Assembly: GCA_025059545.1 (NCBI GenBank)
Contig: JANXDJ010000039.1
Span: forward strand, 1-11,747
Reading direction: 5' to 3'
Length of the DNA: 11,747 nucleotides
From: Archaeoglobaceae archaeon
GTDB lineage: Archaea; Halobacteriota; Archaeoglobi; Archaeoglobales; Archaeoglobaceae
Position numbers and translations under genes: made by a program
Notes under the pieces: generated by a model
The model's input: the letters and a program-made list of their open reading frames with translations, nothing else
Told to the model about the DNA's origin: nothing
Databases searched by the model: none
Shown: positions 1 to 6,164 of the stretch, piece by piece
Layout of the letters: every line of letters starts with the position of its first letter
How positions within the stretch are numbered: the stretch's first letter is position 1

Positions 1-969
1 GGCGGCTAATCCCCGTCCTATACATACCCTAAGAAAAGCTAAATTTACGTCTCCCACAGGAGCCCTTACTGATATTAGAACATCATTTGCCTCTGCTATT
101 TTAATCGGTTGAGAACAGTATAGTTTGGGCGAGGGATAAATTTCTCCAAATTCCATCTTACCCTGAAGAAAAGGCAGTCCGTTTTTATCTTCATTATAAG
201 TGCTTGAAGGAGGTGATTGACCCATAATTATTTCTGCTATTTCTCCAAGTCTCACAACTTCCCAATCCTTCGGAATTTTCCCTATCTCCGTATCTTTGAA
301 CTCTTTATGCCCTATTCCCTTTGTTAAAAGCTCCTGCATTAAGCCCTTCTTTAAACGCTCAGTCTTAGCTATGACTTCATCAGTCTTTTGAATTGCCAAA
401 TCGACAACAGAAAGAATTTCAGCGATGGCTTTTTGCTCTGAAAGTTGTGGAAGAAAAACATGCAGCCTTCCAAGTTCTGTTTGATTTATAGATGCTTGGT
501 TTACGGCTTTTTTAGACATAGACCAAAAGATTTTTCTCAGCTTAAATAGGCGTAACATATAGAGTAAATACTTGGGATGAATCCTATTTCTATCTGGTCT
601 TAAAAGTAAAAGGTTCATTCCGTGAAGTAAAAATGGTGGGGCCCCCTCGTAAATCGCTGTCTTACCTATGTGTTCAAGGCTGTTAATATGGCTAAAAAGT
701 ATATCCCCCTCAAGTAGTTTATACTCATGTAGAGCTTTTTCATCAATTTGAGTTACGTATCCAACCTTAGAAGGCTCTATTTTTTCTTCCGAGATAGTTT
801 CAATTCGTGTCACAGGATGCCCTATTCCATCTTTATTTTGTTCAATAGTTAAACCATTTCTAAGTAATAGCAATATATCATTAAGTCTCGTAACCTCCCA
901 ATCTTCCGGTATCATCCCTATCGGTGTCTCTTTGAAATTTGTTTCCTTATAAAATTCCATCTTATCCAT
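1..969 (-). CDS. hsdS: Type I restriction-modification specificity subunit HsdS (3' end outside window)
   Basis: Reading the minus strand from ATG 969 gives 323 residues with no stop before the window edge. HsdS selects the DNA target of a type I restriction-modification complex by placing two target recognition domains (TRDs) around two HsdM subunits. The layout is visible: TRD1 at about residues 12-165, a central conserved helical region at about 173-223 (LPQLSEQKAIAEIL, then a long charged helix ending in LMQELLTKGIG), and TRD2 from about 224. Both TRDs open with the same kind of segment, IGMIPEDWEV at residues 17-26 and IGKIPKDWEV at 229-238, the usual pseudo-twofold repeat. Roughly 80-120 residues are probably missing compared with a usual length of 400-440. 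ATG 969 overlaps the hsdM stop by 8 bases and has GGGGTG six bases upstream, so I prefer it to ATG 960. Co-transcribed with hsdM. Family assignment is firm; the recognised sequence cannot be told. Confidence 0.93.
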   Translation of the reverse strand, partial: MDKMEFYKETNFKETPIGMIPEDWEVTRLNDILLLLRNGLTIEQNKDGIGHPVTRIETISEEKIEPSKVGYVTQIDEKALHEYKLLEGDILFSHINSLEHIGKTAIYEGAPPFLLHGMNLLLLRPDRNRIHPKYLLYMLRLFKLRKIFWSMSKKAVNQASINQTELGRLHVFLPQLSEQKAIAEILSVVDLAIQKTDEVIAKTERLKKGLMQELLTKGIGHKEFKDTEIGKIPKDWEVVRLGEIAEIIMGQSPPSSTYNEDKNGLPFLQGKMEFGEIYPSPKLYCSQPIKIAEANDVLISVRAPVGDVNLAFLRVCIGRGLAA

Positions 970-2731
970 TCATCGCACCCCTTATCTGATTTATGTATTC
1001 TTCAAGCTTAGCCATAGTTTCAGCTCTTTCCTTTTCAAGAGCTTTTAGCTCCTCAAACTCCTTGAATACGTCTATTTTCTCGCCTTTTTCAATTGGCATA
1101 ACGTATAAGGTTACGTTTAGGTTGTAGTTGTTAGATCTAACATCCTCAAGGGTTACGACCTTGGCGAAGCCTTCAACATCTACAAAGCTCTTGTAGGCTT
1201 CAGCAATACGCCTAATATTCTCATCTGAAAGGCTATTCAGCTTCCTAACCGTAGGATGCTTAACATACTCGTTTGAGGCGTTGATGAATAGAATCTTCCC
1301 CCTACGCTCTTCAGGCTTATTCTTTCGCAGAATTATTATCGCACCGGGGGCACCAGTATTATAGAATAGCTTTTCTGGCAAGAGCAGAACGCATTCAATC
1401 AAATCCGCTTCAACGATCTTGCGCCTAATGTCTCCTTCTTTACCACCTCTGAACAAACAACCATTATCGATAACAACACCCACACGCCCATTTTCCTTAG
1501 CCATTGCGAGCATGTGCTGGATCCAAGCCCAGTCTGCACTTTGCTTAGATGTAAAGCCATACTTGAATCGCTCTCTCCAGAAGTCGCCCTTTTTCAAAAC
1601 ATCTTCATCATAGCCGTCTTGATTCCAAGGTGGATTGGCTAAAACGAGATCAGCAGAACCCAAAGAATGCTTAGGGTAGAGAAGGGTATCACCATGCCGA
1701 ATCTTCGCATCCCTAATACCGTGAATATAAAGATTCATTATACAATAAGCTCTAATATTGGAATTAGCCTCTTGTCCATCCAGAAACAGCTTAGAAGCTT
1801 CATCGCGCCCAAAGTTGTGTTCAACAAACTTATGCGAGATGATCAGCATACCACCAGAACCGCAACATGGATCATAAACTCTCTCACCCGGCTTAGGCTC
1901 AAGCATTTCTACCAAAAGCCAAATAACCTCGCGAGGTGTATAGATCTCACCTTCCTTTGCCTTCTCAGGAGCAAAATAGCGCAGAACCCACTCATAGGCA
2001 TCGCCTAAGATATCGGGAGATACATCATAGAGACGCTTCTCACTGAAGAGCTCAACGAGTTGTCTCAAAATCTCTAAGTTCTCACGGCTTTCAGCAAATT
2101 TGATAAAATCAGCCCTATCCACAACGCCCTGCAAATCTTTATTTTTCTCAGCCAAGACTTTCAAAGCCTTGGAAAAGTTCTCAGCCAAACGATTGGGATC
2201 ACGACGAATGTTATCCCACAAACACTCCTCAGACAAAACAAAATCATGGTAAACATCGGAGCGAGCTTCTTTATCCGCCTCTTCTTTGCTTAAACCATCA
2301 GCTAAAGCATCTTCATAAGCCTGTTTATAATCAACAACCCACTTATCACTAACCCTCTTTAAAAACAAAAGAATCAGAATGAACTCATAATCAACACGAG
2401 TTCTAATAAGATCCGCAGCGCGCTTCATCAAAGACTCCAAATCCGCCCTACTCAAATCTTCTTCATTCAAAAAATTCTTAAGCTTCTTCGGAGGAATAAG
2501 TGTATAGATCTTCTTCCGCGAATCAAAAAGATCCGCTTCAACTTTAACCATTCTCGCCTTACGCATCTCAGAAAGCAGAGCATTAATAGAATCTTCGCTA
2601 AAAGCGGAACCCTCAAAACGCTTTAAAACATCAACCGCTTCTTCACGGGTGAAAGACCTATCACCAAAGAAAGACCACAATTTCTCATAACGACTCAAAA
2701 CCCATTCTGGGACTTTTCCACCAATCCCCAT
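962..2731 (-). CDS. hsdM: Type I restriction-modification N6-adenine DNA methyltransferase HsdM with N-terminal winged-helix-like extension
   Basis: 589 residues. It transfers a methyl group from S-adenosylmethionine to adenine N6 at the site chosen by HsdS, and is also the core of the restriction complex if HsdR exists. Motifs in order: GEIYTP at about 261-266 (motif X), DPCCGSGGM at 287-295 (SAM-binding motif I), GQE at about 319, GDTL at about 347, and the catalytic NPPW at 366-369. The usual helical HsdM N-domain begins near residue 92 (DLSRADLESLMKRAADLIR). Before it lie about 85 extra residues (helices around FTREEAVDVLKRF and INALLSEMRKARMV, then a strand pair ending IYTLIP) that resemble a winged helix. 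The C-terminus (about 555-585) is a charged, coiled-coil-like helix that usually contacts HsdS. No hsdR precedes it: the next upstream gene is purQ on the other strand. A TATA-like box about 26 bases before ATG 2731 suggests a leaderless or very short-leader mRNA. Confidence 0.95.
   Translation of the reverse strand: MGIGGKVPEWVLSRYEKLWSFFGDRSFTREEAVDVLKRFEGSAFSEDSINALLSEMRKARMVKVEADLFDSRKKIYTLIPPKKLKNFLNEEDLSRADLESLMKRAADLIRTRVDYEFILILLFLKRVSDKWVVDYKQAYEDALADGLSKEEADKEARSDVYHDFVLSEECLWDNIRRDPNRLAENFSKALKVLAEKNKDLQGVVDRADFIKFAESRENLEILRQLVELFSEKRLYDVSPDILGDAYEWVLRYFAPEKAKEGEIYTPREVIWLLVEMLEPKPGERVYDPCCGSGGMLIISHKFVEHNFGRDEASKLFLDGQEANSNIRAYCIMNLYIHGIRDAKIRHGDTLLYPKHSLGSADLVLANPPWNQDGYDEDVLKKGDFWRERFKYGFTSKQSADWAWIQHMLAMAKENGRVGVVIDNGCLFRGGKEGDIRRKIVEADLIECVLLLPEKLFYNTGAPGAIIILRKNKPEERRGKILFINASNEYVKHPTVRKLNSLSDENIRRIAEAYKSFVDVEGFAKVVTLEDVRSNNYNLNVTLYVMPIEKGEKIDVFKEFEELKALEKERAETMAKLEEYINQIRGAMNG
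976..981 (-). promoter_or_regulatory. Shine-Dalgarno site of hsdS, inside the end of hsdM
   Basis: GGGGTG on the minus strand lies six bases before ATG 969. It supports that start over ATG 960 and implies that hsdS translation is coupled to hsdM, whose last codons it occupies. Confidence 0.5.
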
Positions 2732-2754
2732 AAATATAGATATGAGAAAATTAG

Positions 2755-2768
2755 TATATAAAGTTTGC
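2755..2768 (-). promoter_or_regulatory. Probable hsdM promoter (BRE/TATA-like)
   Basis: On the minus strand GCAAACTTTATATA reads as an A-rich BRE-like stretch followed by a TATA box. Its centre is about 26-27 bases before ATG 2731, the archaeal TATA-to-start distance, so the transcript probably begins at or next to the start codon. No Shine-Dalgarno precedes the ATG, which agrees with leaderless translation. Confidence 0.55.
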
Positions 2769-2780
2769 TTATCTGATAAG
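2768..2780. promoter_or_regulatory. Perfect palindrome between divergent promoters, candidate operator
   Basis: CTTATC-T-GATAAG is a 6+1+6 perfect inverted repeat. It abuts the BRE side of the minus-strand hsdM TATA box (2755-2762) and also the BRE side of a plus-strand TATA-like TATAAAA (2781-2787). A dimeric regulator bound here could affect both directions. The binding protein is unknown. Confidence 0.45.
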
Positions 2781-2787
2781 TATAAAA
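2781..2787 (+). promoter_or_regulatory. Candidate TATA box for the purQ operon
   Basis: TATAAAA directly follows the palindrome. It would start transcription near 2810 and give a leader of about 78 bases before ATG 2888. The leader holds only weak potential stems: GAACTT/AAGTTC (2811-2816 with 2830-2835) and TGCG/CGCA (2843-2846 with 2852-2855). I see no recognisable riboswitch. A promoter closer to purQ is not excluded. Confidence 0.3.
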
Positions 2788-2887
2788 TTCATCAACTTAC
2801 TTTTCCCCTTGAACTTTTCAGCTCTATACAAGTTCTTTGTAATGCGCCAGACGCAACACTAATAACCCCTACTAAGGCAAAGTGCTT

Positions 2888-3694
2888 ATGGATCTTAGTG
2901 AGATCAAGGTTGCGGTTCTCAGAATTGAGGGCACGAATTGCGAAGAGGAAACAGCAAATGCTTTCAGAAATTTTGGAATTCAGGCTGAGCTCGTTCATTT
3001 GAAACAATTTTACAGTGACATGATAAGGTATGAAGAGCAGAGAAGTATTTTTGATTATCACTGCATAGTTTTTCCCGGCGGTTTTTCTGCGGGAGACTAC
3101 GTTCGTGCGGGAGCAATATTCTCTGCGAGAGTTAAGAGCGTTTTAAGAAAAGATCTTGAAGAGTTCATTAAAATGGGCTATCCGATTCTTGGAATTTGCA
3201 ATGGTTTTCAAATCCTTGCGGAGCTTGGCGCATTGCCCGGATTCGATGAGGACAAACCGATTGCAGATAAACCAGAGATGGCTTTGGCAATAAATGATTC
3301 AGGGAAATTTGAATGCAGAATGACATTGCTAAAGAAAGAGAGCTCAAGATGTATTTTTACAAAGAGAGTCGAAAAGGAGATCTTGAGAATTCCCGTCGCT
3401 CATGCGGAGGGAAAGGTTGTTTTTCCAAAAGAAAGAGAATCGGAATTTTTGGATCAGCTCATTGAAAATGAACAGATCGTATTTAGATACGTTGATGAAA
3501 AGAGAAATTATGCGGGATATCCTTGGAATCCAAATGGAAGTTTCTACAACATCGCTGGAATTTCAAATGCAACTCAAACAGTCTTCGGACTCATGCCTCA
3601 CCCTGAGAGAGTTTTCTTAGAACATCGAAGCGGAAAATATGGAGACGGATATTATATATTCAAGAGTGTTATCGACTATCTTGAGAATTTATGA
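2888..3694 (+). CDS. purQ: Phosphoribosylformylglycinamidine synthase glutaminase subunit PurQ
   Basis: PurQ hydrolyses glutamine and hands ammonia to PurL (with PurS) for the fourth step of de novo purine synthesis, making FGAM from FGAR in the cytosol. It is a class I glutamine amidotransferase. From ATG 2888 there are 268 residues: the opening strand IKVAVLRIEGTNCEEE, oxyanion region VFPGGFSAGDYVRAGA, nucleophile Cys104 in GICNGFQIL, and catalytic His238 and Glu240 in LMPHPERVF. The length is at the upper end for PurQ but normal for the archaeal form. I take ATG 2888 rather than GTG 2882 because it is the stronger start codon; neither has a clear Shine-Dalgarno. It is first in a four-gene run and overlaps the next gene by ATGA. 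PurL and PurS are not in the window. Confidence 0.95.
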   Translation: MDLSEIKVAVLRIEGTNCEEETANAFRNFGIQAELVHLKQFYSDMIRYEEQRSIFDYHCIVFPGGFSAGDYVRAGAIFSARVKSVLRKDLEEFIKMGYPILGICNGFQILAELGALPGFDEDKPIADKPEMALAINDSGKFECRMTLLKKESSRCIFTKRVEKEILRIPVAHAEGKVVFPKERESEFLDQLIENEQIVFRYVDEKRNYAGYPWNPNGSFYNIAGISNATQTVFGLMPHPERVFLEHRSGKYGDGYYIFKSVIDYLENL

Positions 3695-4485
3695 CAATGG
3701 AGCCAATGAAATTAAAGGTCTCAGACTACATGACGAGAAACGTTTACACTTTAAAGCCAGAAAACACTGTAGCGGATGCAATTGATCTTATAAAAAAGAC
3801 TGGTCATGACAGCTTTCCTGTTGTGGATTCAAACATGAGAGTGATCGGCTACGTTTCTGCAGTTGATATTGTAGGTCTTGATTCGAGTTTGAAAATAGAG
3901 ACTGTAATGTCTAAACAGCTTTACGTTGCAAGAGAGTTCATGGATCTACGTGACGCTGCAAGAGTTATGTTTCGAACAGGACATTCAAAGCTTCCTGTTG
4001 TAGATGAACACGACAGACTTGTGGGCATAATTTCGAATGCGGATGTGATCAGGAGTCAGATCGAAAGAGCAGATCCTTCTAAAGTTGAGAAATTAAGGAT
4101 GACGATTGAAAAAGTTCATGGGGTTAATACTGAAGTTCATGTAGGTAAGATCGAAGTTTCAAAGCTTATTCCGACACAGAGCAAGGTTTATGCGGATGAG
4201 CTCAAAGGTAGAATTCACGAAATTAAAAGAGGACTTGCGGAGCCGGTAATTGTCATAAAAAAAGATTCCCGGTTCTTTCTTGTGGACGGACACCACAGGG
4301 CGATTGCAGCCTTGAAACTTGGAATAGAAAAGCTTGATGCCTATATTATAGAAGTAAATGGCGATTTCGAGCTTGGAATTGAAAAAATGGCTAAGAAAAA
4401 AGGTTTGAACTCACTAAAAGATGTGGAGATCATCGAAGACGTTCCACATCCACTCGTCGAGGTAACTTTCAGGAATATGGGATGA
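3691..4485 (+). CDS. Tandem CBS-domain protein with C-terminal ParB/sulfiredoxin-fold (SerK-related) domain
   Basis: 264 residues, cytosolic. Two CBS motifs come first: VSDYMTRNVYTL...FPVVDSNMRVIGYVSAVDIV (about 10-61) and a second ending KLPVVDEHDRLVGIISNADVI (about 68-120). Such pairs normally bind adenine nucleotides or SAM. A ParB/Srx-like domain follows at about 150-222, with the hallmark FFLVDGHHRAIAAL at 195-208. DGHHR also occurs in the archaeal ADP-dependent free-serine kinase SerK, so a nucleotide-using activity is possible; a chromosome-partitioning role is not implied by the fold. By eye, the catalytic Glu of SerK falls near Thr162-Gln163-Ser164, so serine kinase activity is doubtful. 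It overlaps purQ by ATGA; ATG 3697 and 3706 are in-frame alternatives, the last with GGAG three bases upstream. It overlaps srp19 by ATGA. Domain calls are firm; function is unknown. Confidence 0.85.
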   Translation: MTMEPMKLKVSDYMTRNVYTLKPENTVADAIDLIKKTGHDSFPVVDSNMRVIGYVSAVDIVGLDSSLKIETVMSKQLYVAREFMDLRDAARVMFRTGHSKLPVVDEHDRLVGIISNADVIRSQIERADPSKVEKLRMTIEKVHGVNTEVHVGKIEVSKLIPTQSKVYADELKGRIHEIKRGLAEPVIVIKKDSRFFLVDGHHRAIAALKLGIEKLDAYIIEVNGDFELGIEKMAKKKGLNSLKDVEIIEDVPHPLVEVTFRNMG

Positions 4486-4772
4486 TTATGAAGTGTGTAA
4501 TATGGTTGGCAAATTTAGAAGCTAAAAAAACGAGAGCTGAAGGTAGAAAGATACCAAAAAGATTTGCTGTGCCAAATTTAAGATTTCAGGAATTAACACA
4601 GGCTTGCAAAGAGCTTGGACTGAATTTTAAAGCTGAAAATAAGAAATATCCAAGAAGTTGGTGGGAAGAGAGCGGAAGGGTTGTTGTTGAAGGGAATGCG
4701 AATAAAACCAAAATAATGATAGAAATAGCGAATAAAATCCTCGAAATAAGAGAAAAAAGGAAAAAGAAATGA
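4482..4772 (+). CDS. srp19: Signal recognition particle protein SRP19
   Basis: 96 residues, the normal size for archaeal SRP19. It binds helices 6 and 8 of 7S RNA and prepares the RNA for SRP54, so it acts in co-translational targeting to the membrane. Family features: IWLANLEAKKTRAEGRKIPK near the start (the W-x-x-N-L...K-K-T-R-x-E-G-R-x-I core), AVPNL and the ELGL helix, KYPRSWW at 55-61, GRVVVEG, and a very basic tail ending in KKRKKK-like residues. The start may be ATG 4482, which makes an ATGA overlap with the CBS gene, or ATG 4488, which gives MKCVIW and is closer to the usual beginning of the family. It overlaps the following tRNA methyltransferase gene by ATGA. Confidence 0.93.
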   Translation: MIMKCVIWLANLEAKKTRAEGRKIPKRFAVPNLRFQELTQACKELGLNFKAENKKYPRSWWEESGRVVVEGNANKTKIMIEIANKILEIREKRKKK

Positions 4773-5722
4773 GATATCTTTTTTTACTCTCTGGCGAAAA
4801 TCTCGAATTAGCAAAAGCTGAAGTTTTAAGTCTTGCAAAAGCTTTTGGCAAAATATCAGGCTATGAAGTAGATGGACGCATTCTATTGTTCGATTTTATC
4901 GGAGAACAATTTTTTGAACGACTCGCTTTATCTCACGAAGTTTGCGAATTTATCTCGACATGCGTTTTCGATGGACTTCGAAGTGAATTCGAGAAGCTAA
5001 CCTTTGAAGACTCCTGTTGTGTTCGCGTGAGCGGAGTTGGAACAAAGTCGGATCAAGAGCTTGAAAAAAAGCTTGGAGCAATTCTCTGGAGAAAAGGAAT
5101 TAAGATTGATTTAGAGAATCCTGAGAATTTGATAAGAGTTTATATAACTCCTCGAGCATGTCATATAGGTTTGCTGAGGTTCAAGCAGAATAAGAAGCAA
5201 TTTAGAGATAGAGCCCCAAATAAAAGACCTTTTTTCATGCCTGTAGTAATCCTTCCAAAACTTTCTCGTGCAATTTTAAACTTAGTTTCGCTTAAAAGTG
5301 GACGAATTCTTGATCCGATGTGCGGAACAGGTTCTTTTTTAATCGAAGCTGGTTTAATGGGTTTTGAAGTTTTTGGAATTGATTTTTACCGAGACATCGT
5401 CAAGGGTTGTAAGAGAAACCTTGAATTTTTCAATCTCGATGGAGAGATTATACACGCGGACGTTCGAGAGATGCCATTCAAAGACGAATCTTTTAATGGA
5501 ATTGTAACAGATTATCCCTACTTTAGGGCGACGAGAAGTGGAACAAAGGATGAACTATACACAAAGAGTTTTAAAGAGATCTCGAGGGTGTTGAAAAAGG
5601 GCTCGAGAGCGGTGATCGTTACGAACATAGATCTAAATGAACTCCCATTTAAGTTAATTTTAAAAATTAACCACAGAGTTCATGGCTCTCTTACGAGAAG
5701 AATTTACGTTCTTGAAAAGTGA
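4769..5722 (+). CDS. trmG10: THUMP-domain tRNA (guanine-N2) methyltransferase, Trm-G10/Trm11 type
   Basis: 317 residues. The family makes N2-methyl- and N2,N2-dimethylguanosine at position 10 of tRNA with SAM, in the cytosol. The N-terminal part (about 1-145) is the ferredoxin-like plus THUMP tRNA-binding region. Then come the linker RAPNKRPFF at 148-156 and LPKLSRAILNL, typical of this family, and a Rossmann methyltransferase domain with ILDPMCGTGSF at 180-190 (motif I) and GIDFY at 203-207. The catalytic motif, normally (D/N)PPY, reads TDYPYF at 247-252. The Asp, second Pro and Tyr are kept, but the first Pro is Tyr and the following Gly is Phe. The length matches archaeal Trm-G10. Start ATG 4769 overlaps the srp19 stop (ATGA). 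The 3' end overlaps the convergent trmO by 32 bases. Exact position specificity is inferred from the family. Confidence 0.85.
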   Translation: MRYLFLLSGENLELAKAEVLSLAKAFGKISGYEVDGRILLFDFIGEQFFERLALSHEVCEFISTCVFDGLRSEFEKLTFEDSCCVRVSGVGTKSDQELEKKLGAILWRKGIKIDLENPENLIRVYITPRACHIGLLRFKQNKKQFRDRAPNKRPFFMPVVILPKLSRAILNLVSLKSGRILDPMCGTGSFLIEAGLMGFEVFGIDFYRDIVKGCKRNLEFFNLDGEIIHADVREMPFKDESFNGIVTDYPYFRATRSGTKDELYTKSFKEISRVLKKGSRAVIVTNIDLNELPFKLILKINHRVHGSLTRRIYVLEK

Positions 5723-6158
5723 ACTTTTGGTTTTTATTTTCATATTCCTCTATTTTTGAATCTTCAACACAATCCAGTGCAGAAGAATACGGTTTTATGT
5801 CCAGAAGAGGAGTATTATCAATCGCATCAAGCCATTTTACTTTTAAAAACCTGCCTTTTCTTTCGATTAGCTTGACAACTGAGAAACCGATTGGATTCGG
5901 TCTGTTGGGTGATCTCGTTGCAAAAACACCGTGTTCTCTTCTACTGGATGGTGGAACCGCAATTAAAGAGTTTCTATTCGCTTCATGAAGCCAGTAAAGC
6001 AATATAAGATAATGGCACTTTTCTATGTCCCTTAAACCTTCTTCGAACTCTGGAAAAATTTCGATTTCAGAAATCTCCTTACTAAATCTTCCTTGATGGG
6101 GGGCAGAGTTTTTATCTTTGAATGGTGATCGAATTACACCTATAGGTCTGAGAAGCAT
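5691..6158 (-). CDS. trmO: tRNA-Thr (t6A37) N6-methyltransferase family protein TrmO/TsaA
   Basis: 155 residues of the TsaA/UPF0066 beta-barrel methyltransferase family. E. coli TrmO uses SAM to methylate t6A at position 37 of tRNA-Thr(GGU), giving m6t6A. Visible marks are IGVIRSPFKDKNSAPHQGR at 6-24, the family signature HGVFATRSPNRPNPIG at 76-91, and DAIDNTPLLDIKPY at 111-124. It lacks the C-terminal extension of E. coli TrmO (about 235 residues), as archaeal members usually do. ATG 6158 lies six bases after the stop of the LLM oxidoreductase gene, so the two are probably one transcript. The 3' end overlaps trmG10 tail to tail. Some archaeal paralogues may act on other substrates, so the exact tRNA target is inferred. 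Confidence 0.88.
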   Translation of the reverse strand: MLLRPIGVIRSPFKDKNSAPHQGRFSKEISEIEIFPEFEEGLRDIEKCHYLILLYWLHEANRNSLIAVPPSSRREHGVFATRSPNRPNPIGFSVVKLIERKGRFLKVKWLDAIDNTPLLDIKPYSSALDCVEDSKIEEYENKNQKFTFQERKFFS

Positions 6159-6164
6159 AAAAAA

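Noticed and set aside
1419..2008. Two plus-strand ORFs (64 and 113 codons) opposite hsdM
   Set aside because: They lie wholly antisense to a firmly identified methyltransferase, show no family motifs and have no promoter or Shine-Dalgarno of note.
1..2731. Mobile element or defence island carrying the hsd genes
   Set aside because: No transposase, integrase, tRNA attachment site or flanking repeats are visible in the window; the left boundary lies outside it.
2810..2887. Possible riboswitch in the purQ leader
   Set aside because: Only two weak stems (6 bp and 4 bp) are present, with no conserved core of a purine or other known riboswitch class.
2742..3061. ORFs on both strands across the purQ promoter and the 5' end of purQ
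   Set aside because: They overlap the PurQ reading frame, which has clear family motifs, and their products show no recognisable domain.
3691..4485. ParB chromosome-partition protein
   Set aside because: Only the ParB/Srx fold segment with DGHHR is present. There is no helix-turn-helix or CTP-binding GERRxR box, and the CBS pair points to a metabolic or sensory role.
4593..4851. Two minus-strand ORFs opposite srp19 and trmG10
   Set aside because: Phe/Leu-rich products arise from the antisense of Lys/Glu-rich codons; the genes on the plus strand are certain.
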